From contig JAISMI010000024.1 of NCBI GenBank assembly GCA_031276835.1, positions 1-9,919 of the forward strand: 9,919 nt of DNA, read 5' to 3'. Positions 1 to 7,224 of the stretch are shown here, piece by piece (position 1 is the first letter of the stretch; each line of letters starts with the position of its first letter). The notes under the pieces were generated by a model. That model was not told the origin of the DNA. It saw only the letters and a program-made list of their open reading frames with translations, and did not search any database. Both the position numbers and the translations under genes were made by a program. The DNA comes from Holosporaceae bacterium. GTDB taxonomy: Bacteria; Pseudomonadota; Alphaproteobacteria; UBA3830.

Positions 1-922
1 AAATAAACGTAATTGAACTTCCGTAGACCATAACTTTTTTGTAACTCTGGAGTTTCTCGGATAAAAAAGTCGCGAGGGGAATACCTAATATTGTTCCAAG
101 ATAGGTTAGACTGACTATAGAGGCCGCTTTAACCGCGTCGATTCCGTATATCTGCTTCACAAAAGATATTCCCCAAACGTCGCAAAATGAAGAAGCCGGC
201 CCGAAAATTGCCATGGAAAAAAGACCTATCCAAATGAACTGTACATTGGAAAAAATTATTTTTAACGAATCCAGGACGCCATAGTAATTTTTCGTTTGAC
301 GACTATCCTTTTCGTAGGTTTTTGCAACGGAAGCTGGATTTAATTTTTTTTCGTAAACGGTCCAATAGCCGACGATTGCCGAAATAATACCGAGGACTCC
401 GAATCCCAATACTATGTTTCTCCAGTGGTATATTTTGGACAGGGCGGCCAACAGCGGACTCAGGAATACCGGTCCAAGACTGCCGAAAGAAACTCCAATA
501 CTGGACGCCAGAGCGCTTTTTTGAGGGGGAAAAAAATTGTCGGAAATTTTCAGTAATAAAACTAAGGAGAACGAGCAGCCAAATCCCAAAAATAACTGTG
601 AAAGCGAAGCCACAAAATAGTTGTCGACGCTCACAAACGCAATTATTCCTATGGCCGCACATAAAAAAGCGACCGTCAGCGTAGATTTTAGATTGAATCT
701 ATCTATTAGTATTCCAACGGGTATTTGGGCGATCATGTAGGCGAAAAAGAATAAACTTACTAATTGTCCCATTTCAGTGGCGCCTATGGAGAAATAACGC
801 TGTAGGTCTCCGTTTAGAACGTTCAAAATAACTGAACGTATTCCATATTGATATATGAAAAAGAAAACGCCAAAAATCCATAAAATAACGGACGATTTAT
901 ATTCGATTGTTTTTTGATTCAT
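1..922 (-). CDS. Major facilitator superfamily (MFS) transporter, C-terminus cut by window edge
   Basis: Inner-membrane secondary transporter of the MFS. My reading of the minus strand from ATG 922 gives 307 codons without a stop, and the frame leaves the window at base 1, so the last helices are missing. A first hydrophobic helix at residues 12-26 is followed by the MFS loop 2-3 motif 'PVGILIDRFNLK' (about 68-79; G70, D74, R75), which marks the family. A stretch about 110-135 ('QLFLGFGCSFSLVLLLK' then 'FFPPQKSALASS') resembles the sugar-phosphate/nitrate-permease-like MFS branch common in intracellular proteobacteria. A charged loop at about 200-225 separates the two halves. The start codon shares one base with the stop of the upstream MATE gene (TAATG). 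There is no good Shine-Dalgarno (SD) sequence, so translation is probably coupled. Substrate unknown; either import or export is possible. Family call firm, subfamily weak. Confidence 0.9.
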   Translation of the reverse strand, partial: MNQKTIEYKSSVILWIFGVFFFIYQYGIRSVILNVLNGDLQRYFSIGATEMGQLVSLFFFAYMIAQIPVGILIDRFNLKSTLTVAFLCAAIGIIAFVSVDNYFVASLSQLFLGFGCSFSLVLLLKISDNFFPPQKSALASSIGVSFGSLGPVFLSPLLAALSKIYHWRNIVLGFGVLGIISAIVGYWTVYEKKLNPASVAKTYEKDSRQTKNYYGVLDSLKIIFSNVQFIWIGLFSMAIFGPASSFCDVWGISFVKQIYGIDAVKAASIVSLTYLGTILGIPLATFLSEKLQSYKKVMVYGSSITFI

Positions 923-2274
923 TATGCGGTCGTTTCCACCAATCTTGTAAACCATTTTAGCTTTTTATATCTAATGTAAATGACAACAGAATTTACAATT
1001 CCTATAATCGGCAACAACGTGTATGTAACTCTGATGGTTGTGAGATTTCCGGTAAAATATAAAACCGCTGTCGGAAGAACGCATCCTACCCATAGGGTTA
1101 TTAATTCGAGATACATGGGAAATTTTGTATCTCCTCCGGAGTTCAATACGCCGCATATCAGGTAGTAGACGCCGTCGGTAAATATAACTATCCACATACT
1201 CACGAAAACAAATTGAAAGTCGGAACGCAAATGAACCGTGCTTTCGTTGGCGCCGTCTATAAACCAGAACATAATGTCCTGATGAAAAACCAGCGGTATT
1301 GAAAAAATAGCGCACACGACGATATTGAGCTTTAAAAATAACGTTAGTAAATCTTGTATTTTCTGTAGGTCGTTATTTCCAATGAGATTGGCGCTTAGCG
1401 AAGATAGAGCACGTCCGCTTCCGTCGGCAAAGAATATAAAAACGACCCATACGCTTACGGCGAACGTCTCTATTATGGCTAGGTCTTTGGAGGTGTAATT
1501 AAACATTGATAAAATTATGAACCAGGCCAACAGAGACATCAATTTCCCCAGGGACAGTGGAAATCCAGTTTTTATACAATCGAAAAACAGTTTTTTTCTG
1601 AATTTATTATCTGAAGTGTTGTAGGTTTCTCTATTTTTTTTATTTAAAAATATGATAAGTAGGGTTAGCGCGTAGATTATTGCGCTTATTACGGTCGCGG
1701 TTGCAGAGCCCGCAATTCCCATAGGAGCGACATATCCCTCTATTCCAAAAACTAGACCTATGTTCAGGAGAAAATTTAGTATATTTATCGATATAACTAC
1801 GGAGATTATTATAAAACTTTTACCGCGGCCAATAAAAAAAGCGCTTAGGGCGGCGGAAATTGCCTGCAATCCAGCAAATGGAGCAAGAATTTTCAAGTAT
1901 TTTATTCCGTCCTGTCGACAATATTCCGGAAAAATATCCAGATGATGACAAAAAATGGCCAATGGAATGAAAACAAAAAATGATAAAAGTCCGAGATAAA
2001 CCATTTGCCATGCCGCCCATCCGGTTTTTTTATATTCTCCCATTCCGTTATACTGTCCCACAAAAACCGTTGCGATTTGGGCGATGCTTACCACTATGAA
2101 GCTTATCATGGCAATGAAATTTCCGGCCAATGCGGCGGCGTTCATAGAATTCAAAGAGTAATGGGCGAGGACTAGCCGGTCGACGTTAAACATCAAACTG
2201 GCCGACAAAGACGTCAGCACCAGAGGGATAGAAAATTTTAAAATTTCCTTTAGGTTATATTCATAATTTTTCAT
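922..2274 (-). CDS. MATE family efflux transporter (NorM/DinF-like)
   Basis: Predicted 12-helix inner-membrane exporter of the multidrug and toxic compound extrusion family, which exchanges Na+ or H+ for organic cations or drugs. The product is 450 aa from ATG 2274, the usual size. Helix 1 has 'FNVDRLVLAHYS' with acidic D32, the position where MATE proteins carry a functional aspartate. A 'GIAGSATATVIS' stretch closes the first half. The second half restarts with 'GFPLSLGKLMSLLAWF' and has 'ADGSGRALSSLSANLIG', matching the internal repeat of two MatE domains. A longer frame opens at 2334, but its 20 extra residues would place the start across the promoter-like spacer and are not hydrophobic core, so I prefer 2274. 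A weak GAGAA lies directly upstream. It is the first gene of a two-gene minus-strand unit with the MFS gene, with a 1-bp overlap. Substrate cannot be read from sequence. Confidence 0.92.
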   Translation of the reverse strand: MKNYEYNLKEILKFSIPLVLTSLSASLMFNVDRLVLAHYSLNSMNAAALAGNFIAMISFIVVSIAQIATVFVGQYNGMGEYKKTGWAAWQMVYLGLLSFFVFIPLAIFCHHLDIFPEYCRQDGIKYLKILAPFAGLQAISAALSAFFIGRGKSFIIISVVISINILNFLLNIGLVFGIEGYVAPMGIAGSATATVISAIIYALTLLIIFLNKKNRETYNTSDNKFRKKLFFDCIKTGFPLSLGKLMSLLAWFIILSMFNYTSKDLAIIETFAVSVWVVFIFFADGSGRALSSLSANLIGNNDLQKIQDLLTLFLKLNIVVCAIFSIPLVFHQDIMFWFIDGANESTVHLRSDFQFVFVSMWIVIFTDGVYYLICGVLNSGGDTKFPMYLELITLWVGCVLPTAVLYFTGNLTTIRVTYTLLPIIGIVNSVVIYIRYKKLKWFTRLVETTA

Positions 2275-2336
2275 GTTCTCAAAAATCGTATAATATGCAA
2301 TTATCAGGATATTACATAAATCGTTTTGGTGCAAAT
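2275..2336. promoter_or_regulatory. Divergent intergenic promoter region between MATE gene and dapB
   Basis: This 62-bp spacer must start transcription in both directions. On the plus strand TATAAT (2289-2294) is a perfect -10 hexamer. The matching -35 zone (around 2266-2271) is only T-rich and poor. On the minus strand the same bases read as TATTATAC, so the two -10 elements probably overlap. A start near 2301 for dapB would exclude the alternative ATG at 2295 and support ATG 2337. Promoter assignment is inference from hexamers only. Confidence 0.45.
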
Positions 2337-3002
2337 ATGAGAATTGGACTTATCGGAGCTACCGGAAAAATAGGGACTATTTTGTCCAGAATGATACCGT
2401 CTATGGAATTGAGCGGAGGAGCGTCCAGTAAAACGTCCGATGCGGAACTGGAAAAAATTGTTGTCGGCAGCGATGTTTTGATAGATTTTTCAGTTCCCGA
2501 TTCAACTTTAAAGACGATTGCGACGGCGGCGCGGCATAAGGTGCCGATGGTGACTGGAACCACGGGTCTTTCTGAAAAAGATTTTGCCAGAATAAAAGAA
2601 TTTTCTCGAACGACGCCCGTTCTGCACGCCGCCAATTTTAGTTTAGGTATTCAGCTTATGGCAATTTTGGTAAAAAAGTGCTCGGATGTTCTGGCGGATT
2701 TCGATTTTGGCATTCTAGACAGGCATCACAATCGCAAGAAGGACGCTCCTTCCGGAACGGCGTTATTTCTGGCGGATCACATGTCGAAGCCGCCGCAAAT
2801 TGTCTCTTTGAGGGAGGGAAACATACATGGAGAACACGTCTGCGATTTTGTTGGAGAAAACGAAATGCTATCCGTTTCCCATCGGGTCTTTAATCGGGAA
2901 ATATTCGCCGACGGAGCCTTAAAATGCGCCCAATGGATTGTGGGAAAAAGTCCGCGATTATATTCCATGAAGGATTATCTAGAGGACGTTACGAATGTCT
3001 AG
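2337..3002 (+). CDS. dapB: 4-hydroxy-tetrahydrodipicolinate reductase
   Basis: Cytosolic NAD(P)H-dependent reductase of the diaminopimelate/lysine pathway, making tetrahydrodipicolinate for peptidoglycan and lysine. The N-terminal Rossmann loop is G7-A-T-G10-K-I-G13, followed by 'DVLIDFS' (46-52) and the TGTTG turn (73-77). The family signature is present: H130-H131, K134 and 'DAPSGT' (136-141), covering the catalytic histidine and the lysine/substrate-binding loop. The conserved Glu just before the HH pair is Asp here (D128). At 221 aa it is clearly shorter than the roughly 270 aa of E. coli DapB. The missing part lies between the first glycine loop and 'DVLIDFS', where only about 32 residues remain. 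I chose ATG 2337 because it begins at the first strand; an in-frame ATG at 2295 sits on the promoter. No strong SD is visible. The 3' end overlaps nth by 8 bp. Confidence 0.95.
   Translation: MRIGLIGATGKIGTILSRMIPSMELSGGASSKTSDAELEKIVVGSDVLIDFSVPDSTLKTIATAARHKVPMVTGTTGLSEKDFARIKEFSRTTPVLHAANFSLGIQLMAILVKKCSDVLADFDFGILDRHHNRKKDAPSGTALFLADHMSKPPQIVSLREGNIHGEHVCDFVGENEMLSVSHRVFNREIFADGALKCAQWIVGKSPRLYSMKDYLEDVTNV
2981..2986 (+). promoter_or_regulatory. Ribosome binding site of nth inside dapB
   Basis: AGAGGA lies 8 nt before the nth ATG at 2995 and within the last codons of dapB. It fixes the nth start at 2995 and shows that the two overlapping genes are read from one mRNA. Confidence 0.65.
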
Positions 3003-3627
3003 GGTTGAAGAAATCTGCAGAAGACTGGAGGCGTCCATAAACGAGCCAAAATCGGAGCTGAATTACGCGTCCGATTATACGTTTCTAGTGGCGGTTGTTC
3101 TATCCGCTCAAACGACGGACGTGCAGGTTAATAAAGTTACGTCTCGATTATTTGAAAAATGCAAAACGGCGGACGATGTTTTAAATATGGGACTGGAACG
3201 GCTGACCGATGAAATTCGCTCCATTGGACTCTATAGGAATAAGGCTAAAAACATAATCGAACTGAGCAAAATATTAAAGTTGAAATTTAATTCAAAGGTG
3301 CCGGATACTCGAGAAGATCTTGAATCGTTGCCAGGAGTGGGGCGCAAAACGGCAAACGTCGTTTTGAACGCTCTATTTGGTAAATCGACCATTGCCGTAG
3401 ACACTCATGTGCTGCGTTTGAGCAAAATACTGGAATTTTCTCGCGCAAACGATCCGCTGAAAGTTGAAAAAGATCTGGAGAAGCTCATTCCAAGCGCATA
3501 TAAGAAAAATATCAGCAATTTATTGGTTCTTCACGGCAGATACGTTTGCAAAGCCCAAAAACCGAAATGTCGCGATTGCGTTTTATTTGATTTATGTAAC
3601 GGCGCAACAAAAAATATGATCCAATAA
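2995..3627 (+). CDS. nth: Endonuclease III, DNA glycosylase/AP lyase
   Basis: Base-excision repair enzyme that removes oxidised pyrimidines and cleaves the abasic site by beta-elimination. The 210 aa match the usual size (E. coli 211). The helix-hairpin-helix 'LPGVGRKTANVVLN' (112-125) contains catalytic Lys118. 'VDTHVLRLSKIL' (135-146) contains catalytic Asp136. The C-terminus has the [4Fe-4S] pattern C185-x6-C192-x2-C195-x5-C201, complete and correctly spaced. 'LSAQTTD' (36-42) is also characteristic. The gene is complete, with all expected residues. It starts inside dapB with an 8-bp overlap and its own SD. Linkage of dapB and nth is something I recall from other alphaproteobacteria, but did not check. 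A 91-bp spacer with a candidate promoter follows before valS. Confidence 0.97.
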   Translation: MSRVEEICRRLEASINEPKSELNYASDYTFLVAVVLSAQTTDVQVNKVTSRLFEKCKTADDVLNMGLERLTDEIRSIGLYRNKAKNIIELSKILKLKFNSKVPDTREDLESLPGVGRKTANVVLNALFGKSTIAVDTHVLRLSKILEFSRANDPLKVEKDLEKLIPSAYKKNISNLLVLHGRYVCKAQKPKCRDCVLFDLCNGATKNMIQ

Positions 3628-3645
3628 TGCGTTTTATAGAAAAAG

Positions 3646-3675
3646 TTGTTAATTTATTCATATTATTTGTATATC
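3646..3675 (+). promoter_or_regulatory. Candidate sigma70-type promoter of valS
   Basis: TTGTTA (3646-3651) and TATATC (3670-3675) are separated by 18 bp in the spacer after nth. A start near 3682 would leave a leader of about 37 nt before ATG 3719. Both hexamers are imperfect, and no terminator hairpin separates nth from valS, so read-through from dapB-nth is also possible. Confidence 0.4.
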
Positions 3676-3710
3676 ATGGTTGGCGTGCTTATTATTTGTT
3701 TCAGTTGTCG

Positions 3711-3716
3711 AGGAAG
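3711..3716 (+). promoter_or_regulatory. Ribosome binding site deciding the valS start
   Basis: AGGAAG, preceded by G, stands just before ATG 3719 with close spacing. A longer frame opens with TTG at 3680 but has no SD in front of it and would add 13 residues unrelated to the family, so 3719 is preferred. Confidence 0.6.
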
Positions 3717-3718
3717 AA

Positions 3719-6364
3719 ATGTTAGAGAAGAATTTTAATCCCGAATCTTTCGAAAGAAATTTTTCATTTGAAATAGAAGCGTCTTTACGCGAACCGAACG
3801 CCAAACCGTTTATGATTTTACTTCCTCCTCCCAACGTTACGGGATCCCTCCATTTGGGGCATACCCTATGCTACACGATACAGGATATTATCGCCCGCTA
3901 CAAAAGACTAAAGGGATACGACGTTTTATTTCAACCAGGATTCGATCATGCTGGAATCGTTACGCAGTTGCTGGTGGAGAAGCATCTCTATGAAAATGGA
4001 GTGGAGAAGGGGACTCTAACGCGCGAATCTCTTCTTAAGGAAATATGGTTCTATAAGGAGAATTCCAGCAACGCGATTTTAAATCAGATGAAAATTTTGG
4101 GAATCTCCTGCGATTTTTCCAGAATTAGATTCACAATGGACGAGGACGCTAAAAAAGCCGTTCACAAGCTTTTTGTTATGTTGTTCAAGGACGGTATTCT
4201 GTATCGTGGGAGAAGAATGGTCAACTGGGATCCGCTTATTAGATCGGCCGTATCTGATCTTGAGGTTGTGGAAAAGGAAGTGGACGGGCGTCTTTGGCAT
4301 ATTAAGTATATGTTGGCGGATTCCTCCGATTTTATAACCGTGGCGACAACTAGACCGGAAACTTTGTTCGGAGATAGCGCCGTTGCCGTTAATCCCGATG
4401 ACCAGAGATATCGACGTTTTATCGGAAAAGAAGTTATTCTTCCCCTGACAAATAGAAAAATTCCTGTAATTGCGGATAAATATGCGGATCCGGAAAAGGG
4501 AAGCGGCGCCGTAAAAATTACTCCGGCGCACGACTTTAACGACTATGAAATTGGAATGAAAAATAAACTTCCAATCGTCAACATAATGGATTTTAACGGA
4601 GAATTGAACGAAAATGTTCCGGAGCTTTTCCAAAAAATGGATCGCTTTGAAGCTCGTAAAAAAGTGGTCGAGCTGTTGGAAAAGAAAGAACTATTAGTAA
4701 AAGTAGAAAATATAAAGCAGAAAATTCCGTTTGGAGATAGATCGGACGTTCCGCTGGAGCCGATAATTACTCATCAATGGTTTATTAACTGTGAAAGATT
4801 GGCGTCTTTGGCCATTAAAGCCGTTGCGGACGGCAAGACTAAATTTATTCCTAAACATTGGGAGAATTTATACTTTGAGTGGTTGAAAAATGTCAGACCT
4901 TGGTGTATTTCCAGACAAATTTGGTGGGGGCATCGCATTCCGGCCTGGTATGGACCGGACGGTCAGGTTTTTGTTGCGGAAAATTTTGAAGAGGCCATGG
5001 GGCAGGCGATAAAATTTTACGGTAAAAATAGAGTCGAATTAACTCAGGACGGAGATGTTCTTGACACTTGGTTTTCATCCGGCATGTGGCCTTTTATCAC
5101 GCTTGGATGGCCTCAAAATACCGACGATTTAAAAAGATTCTATTCCAAAATGATCGTGGTTACCGGATTCGATATAATTTTCTTCTGGATAGCAAGAATG
5201 ATGATGATGAGCGTCTATTGTATGGATGATGTTCCTTTTTCAGAGGTTTATATTCACGGTCTTATTCGGGATATAAAAGGACAAAAAATGTCCAAATCGA
5301 AGAAAAATGTCATAAATCCGATTGATTTATGCAAAAAATACGGCGCCGACGCTCTTAGATATACTCTTGCGTCGATGTCGTCTCCTGGAAGGGACATAAA
5401 AATGACGGATCACTTGGTGGAGAAGGGAAGAAACTTCCTAACAAAACTTTGGAACGTCGTACGATTCGCCCAGATGAAGGGATGCATATATAATCGAGAA
5501 TTCGATATAAACGCAGTTTCTCATCCGGTCGCGCAGTGGATTATCCACAAAGTGAAGCAAATGGTATTGGATGTTGAAAATTCGATGGAAAATTATCGTT
5601 TTGACGAAGCTGCAAATCATCTTTATCAATGTCTATGGGGGTCCTTTTGCGATTGGTATTTGGAATTTATTAAGCCGATTTTGCAGCAATCGCCCGCGGG
5701 TTTCACTGATAATAATCGATATAGTTTATCTCATACCCTGTTGAAAAAAGATATCAGGGACGCGACGGCTTGGGCCATTTTGCAATTCATAAAGGTTTTA
5801 TATCCAATCGCGCCGTTTATCGCTAAAAAGCTCAGTGGAGAAATGGGGGTTTTAGAGATGAGTTGGCCGGATGTTTCCAATATAAACGCGGATTTCAGTG
5901 ATGGAGTTGGCGAAATAGAGTTTGTGAAAACGACGATTTCTTCCATTAGATCTCTGAAACAGTGTCTGTGCTTTTCGGTGAAGGAAAAACTTGGAGCGCG
6001 CATAGAGAGCGTTAATCCGGCTGTTGAAGACCTGCTCTTCAAGTACGCCGATATCATCCAAAATATGGCGGGCGTCTCCCTGGATAATATCTCGGGACAA
6101 ACGGTTCCGGTCGTTCTAGATGGAGCCATTATCCACATAGGCGTTGGAGGCCAAATGAACGTTAACGAGGAAAAAGCAAGACTGCGTAATGAAGTCCAAA
6201 AGCTTTTAAAGAGTAAAGACGAGGCCATTGCGCGACTTTCCAATAATGATTTCTTGAATAAGGCGACCGAAGAAGTGGTTCAAGAGCATAAAGAAAGAGT
6301 TGACGAGATCGCCGATAAAGTCCAGAAAATCAATTACGTTATCCAAAGTTTGGAAGTAATATAA
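3719..6364 (+). CDS. valS: Valyl-tRNA synthetase
   Basis: Class I aminoacyl-tRNA synthetase that activates valine, loads tRNA(Val) and hydrolyses mischarged Thr-tRNA(Val) through its CP1 editing domain. The product is 881 aa, a normal length. The catalytic core has 'PPPNVTGSLHLGH' with HLGH at 45-48 and 'QPGFDHAGI' after it. The editing domain shows 'TTRPETLFGDSAVAVNP' (about 210-226) and 'ITPAHDFNDYEIG' (about 267-279). The core resumes with 'CISRQIWWGHRIPAWY' (about 396-411), 'LDTWFSSGMWP', and KMSKS at 523-527. The last about 65 residues are rich in Lys/Glu/Leu and look like the C-terminal coiled coil typical of ValS. The N-terminus before PPPN is short. It is the bacterial form, not the archaeal-type ValS found in some Rickettsia. 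The residue after KMSKSK is Lys where most bacteria have Gly (KMSKSKKNV). truA follows after 25 bp. Confidence 0.98.
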   Translation: MLEKNFNPESFERNFSFEIEASLREPNAKPFMILLPPPNVTGSLHLGHTLCYTIQDIIARYKRLKGYDVLFQPGFDHAGIVTQLLVEKHLYENGVEKGTLTRESLLKEIWFYKENSSNAILNQMKILGISCDFSRIRFTMDEDAKKAVHKLFVMLFKDGILYRGRRMVNWDPLIRSAVSDLEVVEKEVDGRLWHIKYMLADSSDFITVATTRPETLFGDSAVAVNPDDQRYRRFIGKEVILPLTNRKIPVIADKYADPEKGSGAVKITPAHDFNDYEIGMKNKLPIVNIMDFNGELNENVPELFQKMDRFEARKKVVELLEKKELLVKVENIKQKIPFGDRSDVPLEPIITHQWFINCERLASLAIKAVADGKTKFIPKHWENLYFEWLKNVRPWCISRQIWWGHRIPAWYGPDGQVFVAENFEEAMGQAIKFYGKNRVELTQDGDVLDTWFSSGMWPFITLGWPQNTDDLKRFYSKMIVVTGFDIIFFWIARMMMMSVYCMDDVPFSEVYIHGLIRDIKGQKMSKSKKNVINPIDLCKKYGADALRYTLASMSSPGRDIKMTDHLVEKGRNFLTKLWNVVRFAQMKGCIYNREFDINAVSHPVAQWIIHKVKQMVLDVENSMENYRFDEAANHLYQCLWGSFCDWYLEFIKPILQQSPAGFTDNNRYSLSHTLLKKDIRDATAWAILQFIKVLYPIAPFIAKKLSGEMGVLEMSWPDVSNINADFSDGVGEIEFVKTTISSIRSLKQCLCFSVKEKLGARIESVNPAVEDLLFKYADIIQNMAGVSLDNISGQTVPVVLDGAIIHIGVGGQMNVNEEKARLRNEVQKLLKSKDEAIARLSNNDFLNKATEEVVQEHKERVDEIADKVQKINYVIQSLEVI

Positions 6365-6389
6365 ACATGAAAAATTCTTTTGATATCCG

Positions 6390-7127
6390 ATGAATCGATA
6401 TAAAATTACCGTGGAGTATGACGGAACTCCGTTTTTCGGATGGCAACGGCAGAAGGGATTGGACACGGTTCAGGAGCGTCTTGAAAATGCGGTTTTTCCT
6501 CTAACCAAAAAGCCGACTATCCTATATGGGGCTGGACGTACCGACGCCGGAGTTCACGCCGTTGGTCAGGTGGCGCATTTTGATACGGAATACGATCTTG
6601 ACTGTTTTTGCATATTGACTTGCATGAATGCGCATCTTAGGGCGACGCCAATTGGAGCGTTGTCTGTGGAAAAAGTTTCCGATCAGTTCGACGCGCGCTT
6701 TAGCGCCGTTGAAAGATCGTATACTTATAAAATTTTAAACCGCAGAACAAAAGCCTGTCTGGATATGAATAGGGTATGGCGCCTAATTCCGTATATCGAT
6801 GAGGAAAAAATGAACTCGGCGGCCCAATGTTTGGTGGGAAAACATGATTTCTCGTCTTTTCGAGCCGCCGGATGTCAATCCGGTTCTCCCCTAAAGACAT
6901 TAAATAAAATATCCGTCGAACGGAGCGGAGATATTGTTACAATTAAGACTTCCGCCCGCTCCTTTTTATATCGTCAGGTAAGAAACATTGTCGGATCGTT
7001 GGTTTTGGTCGGATGCGGAAAGTGGAGTCGGCAAGATTTCGAGAATATTTTGGCGGCAAAGGATAGAACAAAAGCCGGACCAACGGCTCCCGCCTGCGGG
7101 CTATATTTAACATCTGTTACGTATTAA
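6390..7127 (+). CDS. truA: tRNA pseudouridine(38-40) synthase TruA
   Basis: Isomerises uridines 38-40 in the anticodon stem of many tRNAs to pseudouridine. The protein has 245 aa, the normal size. It begins with 'YKITVEYDGTPFFGWQRQ' (4-21), typical of TruA. The active-site motif 'GAGRTDAGVHA' (47-57) carries catalytic Asp52. The C-terminal domain contains 'SARSFLYRQVRNIVGSLVLVG' and ends 'TAPACGLYLTSVTY', also standard. The gene is complete. No clear SD precedes ATG 6390. An eight-codon frame (6367-6393) ends in a TGA overlapping the truA ATG, which could couple translation to ribosomes leaving valS. The short distance to valS (25 bp) and lack of a promoter suggest joint transcription. Both genes serve tRNA function, one charging and one modification, but that may be coincidence. 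Confidence 0.97.
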   Translation: MNRYKITVEYDGTPFFGWQRQKGLDTVQERLENAVFPLTKKPTILYGAGRTDAGVHAVGQVAHFDTEYDLDCFCILTCMNAHLRATPIGALSVEKVSDQFDARFSAVERSYTYKILNRRTKACLDMNRVWRLIPYIDEEKMNSAAQCLVGKHDFSSFRAAGCQSGSPLKTLNKISVERSGDIVTIKTSARSFLYRQVRNIVGSLVLVGCGKWSRQDFENILAAKDRTKAGPTAPACGLYLTSVTY

Positions 7128-7224
7128 AAATGTATTTTAACAAAAATAGAAAATTCCGCTATCGATTAACGCTTTGTATTTACTAAAATTAAATTTTGTG
7201 CTATCGTTAATCCAATAGTTTTTG
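7128..7224 (+). promoter_or_regulatory. Intergenic spacer truA-nadK with a weak candidate promoter and an inverted repeat
   Basis: This very AT-rich spacer has no clear hairpin plus T-run. The best hexamer pair I find is TTTACT (7179-7184) and TATCGT (7202-7207) with 17 bp between them, both imperfect. Perfect 8-bp inverted arms GATTAACG (7164-7171) and CGTTAATC (7205-7212) flank this candidate, and GCTATCG occurs twice (7158-7164 and 7200-7206). Whether an operator or chance in AT-rich DNA cannot be told from one copy. Confidence 0.3.

Noticed and set aside
303..662. 119-codon minus-strand frame
   Set aside because: It lies out of frame inside the MFS gene, whose own frame is open for all 307 codons with clear MFS motifs.
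2295..2336. Longer dapB start at ATG 2295
   Set aside because: It overlaps the likely -10 box, and the added 14 residues precede the normal start of the Rossmann strand.
3680..3718. Longer valS start at TTG 3680
   Set aside because: No SD precedes it, it lies at or before the predicted transcription start, and a good SD stands before ATG 3719.
4079..4633. 184-codon minus-strand frame opposite valS
   Set aside because: Antisense to the valS editing domain, with no recognisable motif or SD; valS is unambiguous here.
5731..6243. 170-codon minus-strand frame opposite the valS C-terminus
   Set aside because: Antisense shadow of valS with Ser/Thr-rich composition typical of reversed coding DNA and no family features.
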